A model generated the notes under the pieces. The model saw only the letters and a program-made list of their open reading frames with translations. It was not told where the DNA came from and did no database searches. The translations under genes were made by a program, and so were the position numbers. Shown piece by piece: positions 26,928 to 35,090 of a stretch of DNA of 64,000 nucleotides. The DNA is from Nocardia sienata NBRC 100364 (GTDB lineage: Bacteria; Actinomycetota; Actinomycetes; Mycobacteriales; Mycobacteriaceae). Numbering within the stretch: position 1 is the first letter of the stretch; every line of letters begins with the position of its first letter. Location of the stretch: NCBI RefSeq assembly GCF_001613205.1, contig NZ_BDBX01000024.1, positions 1 through 64,000 on the forward strand, written 5' to 3'.

Positions 26928-28160
26928 ATGGATTACGACTGGTCGGAGGCCGAGCGGGCCTTCCGAGACGAGGTACGGGCGTTCCTGGCCGAGAAGCTGA
27001 CACCCGAGCTGAGTACCGCGGGCCGGCTGATGACCAGTGTCTACTCCGATCACGAGGCGAGCCTGGAATGGCAGCGCATCCTGCACGAGCGGGGCTGGGC
27101 GGCGCCACACTGGCCGGTCGAGTACGGCGGCTGCGATTGGTCGCTCACCCAGCACTACATCTTCAGCCGGGAACTCACCCTGGCCGGCGCCCCCGCGCTG
27201 TCGCCGATGGGTATCCGGATGGTCGCCCCCGCCCTTGTCGCGTTCGGCACCGACGAGCAGAAGAACTACTTCCTGCCCCGCATCCTCACCGGTGAGGTCT
27301 TCTTCTGCCAGGGTTACTCCGAGCCCGAAGCCGGGTCCGACCTCGCCGCGCTGAATATGTCCGCCGTCTCCGACGGCGAGGACTTCCTCATCTCCGGCAG
27401 CAAGATCTGGACCACCCACGCCACCGAGGCGAACTGGATCTTCGCGCTGGTCCGCACCTCTCGCGCAGGCAAGAAACAGCAGGGCATCACCTTCCTGCTG
27501 ATGGATATGACCGCGCCCGGTATCGAGATCCGGCCGCTGGTGATGAGCTCGGGTGAGCAGGTCCAGAACCAGATCTTCTTCGACAATGTGCGGGTGCCCA
27601 AGAGCAATGTGCTCGGGCGGATCGACGACGGCTGGACCGTCGCCAAATATCTTCTGGTCCACGAGCGCGGCGGCGGTGCCATGGCCCCGGCGCTGCAGGC
27701 GATGGCCCAGAACATCGCCACCGCCGCGGCCGGGCAGCCCGGACGCGACGGCAACCCGCTCAGCGAGGACCCGCATTTCGCGGCGCAGCTGGCCGACGCG
27801 CGGATCCGCACCGAGGTACTGGAGGTACTGGAGTTCCGGACCCTGGCCGCCATGGCCCAGGGCAAGGATCTCGGTACCTCCTCGTCCATGCTGAAGATCC
27901 TGTCCACCGAACTCAGCCAGCAGCTCACCGAGCTCGCGCTCACCGCCGCCGGTCCGCGCGGCCGGGTCTACCAGCCGCACGCCACCGCGCCCGGCGGCCC
28001 GATCGCCGAATACACCCCGCCCGCCGACGGCTACCTCAGCGGCGCCGACTGGCAGGCCGTCGCGCCGCTGCGCTATTTCAACGATCGCGCCGGTTCGATC
28101 TACGCGGGTAGTAACGAAATTCAGCGAAATATCCTCGCCAAGGCAGCATTGGGGCTCTGA
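26928..28160 (+). CDS. acyl-CoA dehydrogenase, first subunit of a FadE pair
   Basis: A 410-residue acyl-CoA dehydrogenase. GYSEPEAGSDLAALNMSA is the FAD/substrate block, and YAGSNEIQRNILAKAALGL is a typical C-terminus. ATG 26928 follows GGGAG, while ATG 26907 is less likely. Its stop overlaps the start of a second acyl-CoA dehydrogenase (TGATG). In mycobacteria such neighbouring pairs form alpha2beta2 enzymes acting on steroid or branched side chains, so a heteromer is inferred here. Confidence 0.88.
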   Translation: MDYDWSEAERAFRDEVRAFLAEKLTPELSTAGRLMTSVYSDHEASLEWQRILHERGWAAPHWPVEYGGCDWSLTQHYIFSRELTLAGAPALSPMGIRMVAPALVAFGTDEQKNYFLPRILTGEVFFCQGYSEPEAGSDLAALNMSAVSDGEDFLISGSKIWTTHATEANWIFALVRTSRAGKKQQGITFLLMDMTAPGIEIRPLVMSSGEQVQNQIFFDNVRVPKSNVLGRIDDGWTVAKYLLVHERGGGAMAPALQAMAQNIATAAAGQPGRDGNPLSEDPHFAAQLADARIRTEVLEVLEFRTLAAMAQGKDLGTSSSMLKILSTELSQQLTELALTAAGPRGRVYQPHATAPGGPIAEYTPPADGYLSGADWQAVAPLRYFNDRAGSIYAGSNEIQRNILAKAALGL

Positions 28161-29305
28161 TGGACTTCACCTTCACCGACGAACAGCAGATGCTGCGCGA
28201 TGCGGTATCCGGTTTTCTCGCCGCCCGATACGACCTGGTGAAAAGCCGTACCGCCGTCAAATCCGGCCCCGGCTGGCAGCCCGAGATCTGGCGCGGGCTG
28301 GCCGAACTGGATGTTTTGGGCCTGACCCTGCCGGAGGAATTCGGGGGTTCGGGCGGCGGCCCGATCGAAGGCATGATCATCGCCGAGGAGCTGGGCCGCG
28401 CCCTGGTCGTCGAACCCTATGTCGACACCGTGGTGGTCGGGGGTGGTCTGTTGCGCCGTTCGGGTGGCGAGCGGGCCGGGGAGCTGCTGCGGGGTATCGC
28501 ACGCGGTGATGTCCGGCCGGCCTTCGCCGCGCTCGAACCGCAGTCCGGCGAAGTGCGTCACGATGTGTCGACGACAGCCCGCCGCGACGGCGACGACTGG
28601 GTGATCGACGGATCGAAAATCGTGGTCACCGGCGTGCCCGTCGCGACGCATCTGATCCTCTCCGCGCGGACCTCCGGGCAGCGTCGCGATCAGGACGGGA
28701 TCTCGTTGTTGCTGGTCGAATTCGATCCGGCGTCGCCGCCTGCCGGAATCGAGGTGCACCAGTACCGCACCATCGACGACCGCGTCGCCGCCGACCTCAC
28801 CTTCAGCGAGTTCCGGGTGCCCGCGAGCGCGTTGCTGGGCGACGAGGGGCAGGCGTGGCCCGCCATCGACGCCACCATCGACGAGGCGATCGCCGCGGTC
28901 GCCTCCGAAGCCGTCGGACTGATGCGCAAGGTCCTCGACGATACCGTCGAATACACCAAGCAGCGGCAGCAGTTCGGAGTCCCGATCAGCAGTTTCCAGG
29001 CGCTACAGCACCGGATGGTCGATATGCTGATCGAACTCGAACAGAGTATCGCCGCCGCCTATCTGGCCGCCTACGCCGTGGAAGCCGAACCCGCCGAACG
29101 GGCCCGCGCGGTATCGGCCGCCAAGGTGACGATCGGCCGGGCGACCCGTTTCATCGGCCAGAATTCGGTCCAGCTGCACGGCGCGATGGGTATGACCGAG
29201 GAATTGGCCATCGGTCACTATTTCAAGCGCCTCACCGCAATCGAATACGAATTCGGTTCCAGCTCCGATCATCTCGCGCGCTATATCGCGGCGACGAAAC
29301 CCTGA
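28160..29305 (+). CDS. acyl-CoA dehydrogenase, second subunit of a FadE pair
   Basis: A 381-residue acyl-CoA dehydrogenase that starts MDFTFTDEQQMLRDAVSGFL. It has the mid-domain AFAALEPQSGEVRHDV in place of the usual Thr-Glu-rich FAD loop, and ends with QLHGAMGMTEELAIGHYFKRL. It overlaps the upstream FadE gene by one base and should be co-translated. The unlike loop regions of the two proteins suit the split active site known from heteromeric FadE complexes. The substrate is unknown. Confidence 0.88.
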   Translation: MDFTFTDEQQMLRDAVSGFLAARYDLVKSRTAVKSGPGWQPEIWRGLAELDVLGLTLPEEFGGSGGGPIEGMIIAEELGRALVVEPYVDTVVVGGGLLRRSGGERAGELLRGIARGDVRPAFAALEPQSGEVRHDVSTTARRDGDDWVIDGSKIVVTGVPVATHLILSARTSGQRRDQDGISLLLVEFDPASPPAGIEVHQYRTIDDRVAADLTFSEFRVPASALLGDEGQAWPAIDATIDEAIAAVASEAVGLMRKVLDDTVEYTKQRQQFGVPISSFQALQHRMVDMLIELEQSIAAAYLAAYAVEAEPAERARAVSAAKVTIGRATRFIGQNSVQLHGAMGMTEELAIGHYFKRLTAIEYEFGSSSDHLARYIAATKP

Positions 29306-29310
29306 TCGGA

Positions 29311-29348
29311 CCGCACCGCGCTCAACTGTGCGCCCGGGCGCGGTGCGG
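29311..29348. terminator. bidirectional terminator hairpin
   Basis: CCGCACCGCGC (29311-29321) pairs perfectly with GCGCGGTGCGG (29338-29348). It lies between the FadE pair and the converging Uma2-family gene. Confidence 0.75.
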
Positions 29349-29407
29349 AAGGTCCGGTCGCGTGGTGGTTCGTCCAGAGGGGGATCACCGCGCGACCGGG
29401 GCCGAAA

Positions 29408-30061
29408 TCAATACTCGAGTTCCGTCCACGGAATCGTTATGGGGAAAGGGAATTCGATGCGTATGCCGTCCGGGTCCCCTGGGCTCCATTCGCCGGCCAG
29501 GAGATAGTTGGCCGACCGAAGCGGGCGCACGCCTCCGGGCAGCCGCCCGGGTCCGGTCTCCAGCCCGTAGGCGCGAACCGTTGCTATCGCGCTCACTTCC
29601 CGGGCCAAGGTGACCTCCCAATACCAGGGGATGCCTGCGCTGGCGTACCGGCCTTTTTTCGCCTCCATGTCGGTTTGAGTATTCGACGGTGAGAGAACCT
29701 CGCCGACCAGCAGCGTTGTATTTGCGCGAATATCCTCGAACGGCGTCTCCGGACACCGGCACACCAGAAAGTCGGGGGTCAAAAAGTCGGACTTGCCGTG
29801 ACTGCCCAGGAATACGTTGGTCTCGGATTCTACCCGCCAGCAATGTTGCGGGTCTGCTGCCATCGTCTTCCGGGCGCAGCTTTCGAGAGCATTCGTCAGG
29901 CGGCGGCTGAAAGCTTGGTGCTCCATGGGCCCCCGGCGTAGCCATACCACGCGCCCGTCCCACAGCTCGATCTGTTCGGCGATCTCTTCGGGTAGCTGCT
30001 CGAGCTCCTCCCAGGTCATGTACTCCGGAAGCTCGGGCCGTTCGGTGGGCGGCAGGGACAT
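29408..30061 (-). CDS. Uma2 (DUF820) family putative endonuclease-fold protein
   Basis: A 217-residue protein of the restriction-endonuclease-like Uma2 family. MTWEELEQLPEEIAEQIELWDGRVV is the usual N-terminus. SDFLTPDFLVCRCPE and LLVGEVLSPSNTQTDMEAKKGRYASAGIPWYWEV carry the PD-(D/E)xK-like Asp, Glu and Lys. These proteins are common in actinobacteria and cyanobacteria, with no settled role. ATG 30061 has no strong Shine-Dalgarno. It stands alone, so nothing here ties it to a mobile element. Confidence 0.82.
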   Translation of the reverse strand: MSLPPTERPELPEYMTWEELEQLPEEIAEQIELWDGRVVWLRRGPMEHQAFSRRLTNALESCARKTMAADPQHCWRVESETNVFLGSHGKSDFLTPDFLVCRCPETPFEDIRANTTLLVGEVLSPSNTQTDMEAKKGRYASAGIPWYWEVTLAREVSAIATVRAYGLETGPGRLPGGVRPLRSANYLLAGEWSPGDPDGIRIEFPFPITIPWTELEY

Positions 30062-30115
30062 GGCACCAGCGTATGCCTGGTCAGGCCCGTATTCGCCGCA
30101 TCGATCGGAACCCGG

Positions 30116-30901
30116 TCACCCTATCGCGGCCCGGATCGCCGTCTCGACCGCCGAGAACGGCCCGGGCCCGGTGATACACAACGGTTGGGCCGGCTCGAGG
30201 TTGGGCTGGGCCAGGAACCGGGGGTGGGATCCGCGGTTCGGCTGTCCCGCGTGGACCAGGAACGGGTGGCAGAGGTAGACGTCGCCGGCGCGGCCGGTGG
30301 CGTGGGCCGTCGGTAGGTCGGCGGTGGCCGGGTCGGCCCGGGCGGCGAGCTCGCGGGCGTCGAGACCGGCGTCCCCCTCCGGTTCGAGTATCCGGGCCAC
30401 CGCTTTGTGCGAGCCTACCCGCAGCCGGGTGGGCGCCTCCCGCTCGCCGGTATCGGAGAACAGGAACAGCATCAGTAGCGCTCGATTCCTCGAATGGATA
30501 TTGATGCGCCAGCTCAGATAATCGGTGGGCGACGAATCGGGGCCGGGGAAACTCGCGTCGACATGCCAGCCGTCGAGGACGGCCGTCTCCTGACCTGGAA
30601 AGCGGATCACGAAACCGCCGAGACTACGGCGCGGCGCCCAGCGCCCGGGACCGACGAGCGCGTCGTAGGCCGAGCGCAGCCGCGGGGTGGACGCGGCGGA
30701 GACAAAGGGCGCGCTCGGGTAATCCGGCCGGAAGGCCGCCGGGGTGGGCCAGCTATCGGGATCGTCGGGGGAAGCGTCGAGGTCCCGCCAGATGATCTCG
30801 CGGCACTCCTCGGCGAGTGCGCGCGGAAACGCGTCGGGGATGTGGACATATCCGTTGTCGATGAAGGAGGCCACCTGTACGTCGTCGAGCACGGGCCCCA
30901 T
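30116..30901 (-). CDS. phytanoyl-CoA dioxygenase family protein
   Basis: A 261-residue Fe(II)/2-oxoglutarate-dependent oxygenase of the PhyH group. DGWHVDASFPG gives the His-x-Asp iron ligands, CHPFLVHAGQPN gives the distal His, and HPRFLAQP the Arg that would hold 2-oxoglutarate. The substrate cannot be read. ATG 30901 was chosen, but the frame stays open to GTG 30991 and neither has a good Shine-Dalgarno. It is divergent from a PPOX-class gene. Confidence 0.8.
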   Translation of the reverse strand: MGPVLDDVQVASFIDNGYVHIPDAFPRALAEECREIIWRDLDASPDDPDSWPTPAAFRPDYPSAPFVSAASTPRLRSAYDALVGPGRWAPRRSLGGFVIRFPGQETAVLDGWHVDASFPGPDSSPTDYLSWRINIHSRNRALLMLFLFSDTGEREAPTRLRVGSHKAVARILEPEGDAGLDARELAARADPATADLPTAHATGRAGDVYLCHPFLVHAGQPNRGSHPRFLAQPNLEPAQPLCITGPGPFSAVETAIRAAIG

Positions 30902-31077
30902 TGCAACCGGTGCCGATGCCCCGCGCCAGTGATTTTCCCGCACGCCGGGGTTACACGCCCGGCGTGACGGCGCCCGCTGCGTCTCGTCCACCCGAACGCC
31001 CGAGCCGATCTGTGCGGCCGGCCCTTGTTTCCATCGGTTCCGGAATACCGTTTCGTCCCGCCGACTTGGACCCGGAT

Positions 31078-31509
31078 ATGACGAATACGCAGTTCGATCC
31101 GCGCACCCTGCTCAGCGAGAGCCGGCTCGGCGTCCTGGCCACCATCAAATCCAACGGTCTGCCGCAGTTGTCCCCGGTGACCCCGTACTACGACCGTGCG
31201 GCCGAGATAATTTATGTCTCGATGACCGAGGGCCGGGCCAAAACCGTGAATCTGCGCCGTGATCCGCGGGCCGCGCTGGAGGTCACCCGGGCCGACGGCT
31301 GGGCTTGGGCGACCGCGGAGGGCACGGTCACCCTCACCGGCCCGGGTACCGACCCGCACGGCCCGGAGGTGGAGGCCCTGGTCGACTACTACCGCAAGGC
31401 GGCGGGCGAACATCCTGACTGGGACGAGTACCGGACGGTCATGGTCTCCGACCGCCGGGTCCTGATGGAACTCGCGGTGGAGAACGTGTACGGCGCGGCG
31501 TTGCGCTGA
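31078..31509 (+). CDS. PPOX-class F420-dependent oxidoreductase-like protein
   Basis: A 143-residue split-beta-barrel flavin/F420-binding protein like Rv1155. LLSESRLGVLATIKSNGLPQLSPVTPYYD and YVSMTEGRAKTVNLRRDPRAALEV are the family blocks. It probably uses F420 or FMN to reduce an unknown substrate. ATG 31078 begins the conserved part; the frame is open upstream to 30901, and no Shine-Dalgarno is clear. Confidence 0.82.
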   Translation: MTNTQFDPRTLLSESRLGVLATIKSNGLPQLSPVTPYYDRAAEIIYVSMTEGRAKTVNLRRDPRAALEVTRADGWAWATAEGTVTLTGPGTDPHGPEVEALVDYYRKAAGEHPDWDEYRTVMVSDRRVLMELAVENVYGAALR

Positions 31510-31750
31510 ACCGCACCCCGTCTCGATCTCGTACGGCGGTCGTATCGCTTGCCTGCGGGACCGCTGGGACGGGATCCGCTCCCTGAATGTTCGGCGGTGA
31601 CGTGGCGGATCCGCCACGATCCCGAGGTCGCGGGTCGGGTCGCCGCATCTCGGTCTTCTTGCTTGGTCGTGGAGTCGGGTCTGGTCGTGATCGATGTGAA
31701 TCCACAGGCTCGCAAGAGGTTCCGACCACTGTGTTGCCGTTCGGTGATGC

Positions 31751-32347
31751 TTACGCCTCTAGGCGCATGCCGTCGTCCATGGTGGCGAACGCGCGCCGCA
31801 CGCAGTCGGGCAACTCGCCCGGGGTGCAGGCGGGGAGCCAGTCATCGAGCGCGCAGCGCCAGGTAGCCACGCAGAACTCGATGAGTAGTCGCAGTTCGAG
31901 GCGGCGCGGGTCGCCGAGTCGGTGCGCTATCTCCTCCTGGATCTCTGCGCAATGCCGTAGGGAATGCCCGTCGAGCGAGGGCGACTGCTCGATCAACCTG
32001 AGTGTGGCCGGAAAGCGCCGGTACCAGTCCTCGTCCATGCGATCGAGGGTGGCCAGGATCGCGTCGCGGAAGACCTCGACCAGCGGCCCGGACTTCTCGG
32101 CTTCGTCCAGCACATCGAGGTAGGTGCTCCAGAGTTGTTTGACGGCGGTGAGCGCGACATCTTCCTTCGAACGGAAGTTGCGGAAGAAGGTCCGCCTCGA
32201 CACCTCCACCGTATCGAGCAGCGCGTCGAGCGGCGTGGCGTCGAAACCGCGCTCACTGAACATCGAGATCGCAGTTTCCGCCAGAGCCTGGCGAGTGCGC
32301 AGCTTCTTGCGTTCTCGCAGTGTGGCGGGCTGTCCGGTGGGCGTCAT
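31751..32347 (-). CDS. TetR family transcriptional regulator
   Basis: A 198-residue regulator. The HTH lies at about residues 15-60 (RTRQALAETAISMFSERGFDATPLDALLDTVEVSRRTFFRNFRSKED), and the helical C-domain has the pattern of TetR proteins from mycobacteria. It is divergent from an alcohol-dehydrogenase-like gene. Three GAGCA half-sites lie in the gap, so it likely controls both. Confidence 0.9.
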   Translation of the reverse strand: MTPTGQPATLRERKKLRTRQALAETAISMFSERGFDATPLDALLDTVEVSRRTFFRNFRSKEDVALTAVKQLWSTYLDVLDEAEKSGPLVEVFRDAILATLDRMDEDWYRRFPATLRLIEQSPSLDGHSLRHCAEIQEEIAHRLGDPRRLELRLLIEFCVATWRCALDDWLPACTPGELPDCVRRAFATMDDGMRLEA

Positions 32348-32377
32348 CGACGACAGTCTAGCGGCTATGCCCCCATT

Positions 32378-32399
32378 GAGCATGTGCTCTAATGGAGCA
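32378..32399. promoter_or_regulatory. GAGCA half-site operator between TetR and MDR genes
   Basis: GAGCA (32378-32382), TGCTC (32385-32389) and GAGCA (32395-32399) form two overlapping inverted repeats in the 93-bp gap between the divergent genes. This is the probable TetR binding site. Confidence 0.6.
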
Positions 32400-32440
32400 A
32401 ACGCCACAATGTGGCAGATTGATCCGAAGGAGATCCGACT

Positions 32441-33376
32441 GTGCGTGCACTCGTTGTCGACCACACCGCGACGGCACACCTCTCGCCGGCAGAGGTGGCC
32501 GAACCGGTGCCCGCGCCCGGCGAGGCGCTGGTCCGAGTCGAAGCGGTTTCGCTGAATGCCGGCGAAGTGAAGGGCGCCACCGATCCGCATACGCCTGGGG
32601 GCGCCGTGATCGGGTGGGACGCGGCGGGCGTGGTCGTCCAGTCGGCGGCGAACGGATCGGGTCCCGCCGTGGGAACCCCGGTGGTCACTCTGGGCGAGGG
32701 CGGTGGCTGGGCCGAACTGCGCGCTGTCCCGGCCGGCAAGCTCGGTGTGGTGCCTGGCGACGCCGACCTCGGTGCGGTCAGCACGATTCCGGTCGCCGGC
32801 CTGAGCGCACTGCATGTGCTGCGCCGCATGGGGCAGCTTCTCGGTCGGCGGGTGATGATCACCGGCGCCTCCGGTGGTGTCGGTCGCTATGCGGTGCAGC
32901 TCGCCGCCCGTGCGGGCGCGGAGGTCGTGGCGATCAGCGGGAGTCCCGCCCAGGCGGACGGCCTGCGGGCGTTGGGCGCGCACGAGGTATTCTCCGACCC
33001 GGCCGAGGTGGACCGCCCCGTGTTCGCGGTGCTGGACAACGTCGGCGGCGGGCAGTTGGTGGACGCCTTCGCCGCTCTGCAAGCCGGTGGCGTGTTGGTG
33101 AATGTGGGCCGGTCATCCGAGGCGGACGCAGTCTTCCCGCCCGAGGCGTTGCTGGCAACCCAAGGGCGGCACGACCGGTCGATCCGCACGTTCTTCCTGA
33201 TCGCCGACCCCAGTACCGACTTCTCCGCAGATCTGACCTGGCTGGCCGCCGAGGTGGCCGCCGGCCGCCTCGACCCCGGAATCAGCTGGCGCGGCCCGTG
33301 GACCCGCTACGACGAGGCTGCCCAGGCCCTGCTCGGCCGCCGCCTGCACGGTAAGGCGGTACTGGACATCGATTGA
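32441..33376 (+). CDS. zinc-type alcohol dehydrogenase/quinone oxidoreductase-like (MDR) protein
   Basis: A 311-residue medium-chain dehydrogenase/reductase. It has an N-terminal GroES-like part (ALVRVEAVSLNAGEVKGATDP, VIGWDAAGVVV) and a Rossmann motif MITGASGGVGRYAVQLAARAGAEVVAIS. No catalytic-zinc Cys/His set is visible, so it is closer to NADPH quinone oxidoreductases. GTG 32441 follows AAGGAGA. It is divergent from TetR and is the probable regulated gene. Confidence 0.88.
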   Translation: MRALVVDHTATAHLSPAEVAEPVPAPGEALVRVEAVSLNAGEVKGATDPHTPGGAVIGWDAAGVVVQSAANGSGPAVGTPVVTLGEGGGWAELRAVPAGKLGVVPGDADLGAVSTIPVAGLSALHVLRRMGQLLGRRVMITGASGGVGRYAVQLAARAGAEVVAISGSPAQADGLRALGAHEVFSDPAEVDRPVFAVLDNVGGGQLVDAFAALQAGGVLVNVGRSSEADAVFPPEALLATQGRHDRSIRTFFLIADPSTDFSADLTWLAAEVAAGRLDPGISWRGPWTRYDEAAQALLGRRLHGKAVLDID

Positions 33377-33556
33377 GCTCGTCTCTCCTGGAGTCGTGAG
33401 CGTTCAGCCCTGGTGCATCACGTTCACGAGGGCAACGCGAGTTCGCGACAACGCGAGCGGTTCACCACACCGGCATCGGCGGAATCGGTCCAGCCGGGGT
33501 ACGGGGCCGGCCCAAGCGACGCGACGACCGACCTCACGCGGAAGAAATGCCACGAC

Positions 33557-33580
33557 ACCGAAACCGAAACCGAAACCGGA
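33557..33580. repeat. short ACCGAA tandem repeat
   Basis: Four ACCGAA-type hexamers in a row (the last with one change) lie in the 278-bp gap 33377-33654. No gene is convincing there despite several open frames. Confidence 0.5.
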
Positions 33581-33654
33581 AGCGGTGGCGGCGGCGCGAG
33601 ACCGGCCACCGAGCCCCAGTTCGGAGTATCGCAAGGTACCACAAACGTTGAGAC

Positions 33655-34056
33655 CTACACCGACTGTGGCGGCGCCTGCACGTGCCGCCGCCCGGCCGCG
33701 GGCTGCGGCACGCCCGAGTCGAGCAGGATCGAAGCGAGTAGGTCCCGGGAACGGGCCAGATCCGAGGCCAAGGCGTCCATTCGGGCGATCTCGGTCTGCA
33801 GGACCGCGACGACTTCCGCGCACGGCTCGATCCTTCCGATCGCGTCGAGGGTGCACGGCAGTACCCGGCGGATCACCTCGGTGGTGAGTCCCGCCGAAAG
33901 CAGCGCCCGGATACGGAGCACGGTACCGACCGCGGACTCGTCGAAGCTGCGATAGCCGTTGCCGCCGCGCACTGCCGTCAGCAGGCCCTGTCGTTCGTAA
34001 TACCGCAAGGCCCGCGTACTGCTGCCGGTGCGTTGTGCCAGCTCGCCGATCCGCAT
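33655..34056 (-). CDS. MerR family transcriptional regulator
   Basis: A 133-residue MerR protein. RIGELAQRTGSSTRALRYYERQGLLTAVRGGNGYRSFDE is the winged HTH, a central ALLSAGLTTEVIRRVLP helix follows, and a coiled coil (VVAVLQTEIARMDALASDLARSRDLLASIL) dimerises it. One Cys is seen in RIEPCAEV and one in VLPCTLD, without a metal-binding cluster like that of MerR itself. ATG 34056 is preceded by AGGTGAG; GTG 34065 is possible. It is divergent from an LLM-class oxidoreductase across a MerR-like promoter. Confidence 0.87.
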   Translation of the reverse strand: MRIGELAQRTGSSTRALRYYERQGLLTAVRGGNGYRSFDESAVGTVLRIRALLSAGLTTEVIRRVLPCTLDAIGRIEPCAEVVAVLQTEIARMDALASDLARSRDLLASILLDSGVPQPAAGRRHVQAPPQSV

Positions 34057-34071
34057 GCCGCTCACCTCGAC

Positions 34072-34110
34072 TTGACCTTGACGCTTATGTCAATGTTTAT
34101 CGTAGCCGGA
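34072..34110 (+). promoter_or_regulatory. MerR-type promoter with 20-bp spacer
   Basis: A TTGACC -35 (34072-34077) and a TATCGT -10 (34098-34103) are 20 bp apart, which is long, as in MerR-activated promoters. TTGAC-GCTTAT-GTCAA (34078-34093) is an inverted repeat inside the spacer. The -10 ends 6 nt before the ATG at 34110, so the message is probably leaderless. Confidence 0.65.
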
Positions 34111-34958
34111 TGCAGATCGGAATCTTCACCGGCGTGACCGACGAAAGTATCGGTCCGGCCGACCTCGCCCGGGCTGTCGAGGACCGTGGCTTCGAATCGC
34201 TTTTCGTGGCCGAGCACACGCATATCCCGGTCACCGTCGACACGCCGTATCCCGGCGGAGGCGATATCCCGCGGGACTACTACCGGAATTTCGATCCGTT
34301 CATCTCGCTGGCCTTCGCCGCCGCAGCGACCCAGCGGCTGCGGATAGGTACTGCTGTCGCACTGCTCGTCCAGCGTGATCCGATCACCACGGCCAAAGAG
34401 GTGGCGAGCCTGGACGCGGCGTCGGGTGGGCGGTTCGAACTGGGCGTGGGTGCCGGGTGGCTGCGTGAGGAGATGCGCAATCACGGGACCGATCCGCGCA
34501 CCCGGCTCGCTCTGCAACGGGAACGGCTGCTCGCCATGACGGCCATCTGGACCCGGGAGGAAGCCGAATTCCACGGTGACCACGTGGATTTCGATCCGCT
34601 GTACTCCTGGCCGAAACCGGTGCAGCGGCCACGCCCGCCGGTCTGGCTGGGCGGCTGGGGACCGTCCACGCACGAGCGGATTCTCGACCATGCCGACGGC
34701 TGGCTGGCTCCGGTGGGCATCCCCTTCGCCGAACTGGAACGGGGGGTTCACGAACTGCGGGCGCTCGCCGATCGCCGCGGCCGGGCACCGGTTCCGGTGA
34801 TCGCCACTGTCTTCGAGCCCCGCCGCGACGAGCTGGAACGTCTGGCGGAACTGGGCATTTACCGGACATTGCTCGGTATCGTCCCGGTGCTGTCCCACGA
34901 TGCGGCGCTGCGTCGATTGGACGACTTCGCCGACGTGGTGGGCGAGTTGCGCGGCTGA
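34110..34958 (+). CDS. LLM-class F420-dependent oxidoreductase
   Basis: A 282-residue luciferase-like TIM-barrel oxidoreductase of the TIGR03619 type. It begins MQIGIFTGVTDESIGPADLARAVEDRGFESLFVAEH and contains GVGAGWLREEMRNHG and PPVWLGGWGPSTHERI. It likely uses coenzyme F420. The ATG at 34110 lies 6 nt after a TATCGT box. It is divergent from the MerR regulator, which likely activates it. Confidence 0.9.
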   Translation: MQIGIFTGVTDESIGPADLARAVEDRGFESLFVAEHTHIPVTVDTPYPGGGDIPRDYYRNFDPFISLAFAAAATQRLRIGTAVALLVQRDPITTAKEVASLDAASGGRFELGVGAGWLREEMRNHGTDPRTRLALQRERLLAMTAIWTREEAEFHGDHVDFDPLYSWPKPVQRPRPPVWLGGWGPSTHERILDHADGWLAPVGIPFAELERGVHELRALADRRGRAPVPVIATVFEPRRDELERLAELGIYRTLLGIVPVLSHDAALRRLDDFADVVGELRG

Positions 34959-35040
34959 AGCCGGACGGGTCCTACCGGAGGATGTGCGTCTTCTCCATTG
35001 CCTGGCGTTCGGGGCGACGGGCCGGGACCTGCAAATTGGA

Positions 35041-35070
35041 CAGGGCCCGGCGGAACTCCGCCGGGCCCTG
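35041..35070. terminator. bidirectional terminator hairpin
   Basis: CAGGGCCCGGCGGA (35041-35054) pairs perfectly with TCCGCCGGGCCCTG (35057-35070). A T-rich run follows on the + strand. It separates the converging LLM and etfD genes. Confidence 0.85.
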
Positions 35071-35090
35071 CTGTGCGTTTTCTGCTTCGG

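Noticed and set aside
33396-33955. Several overlapping open frames in the gap after the MDR gene
   Set aside because: They have repetitive, Arg/Pro/Thr-rich translations, no start signals and conflict with each other and with the MerR gene.
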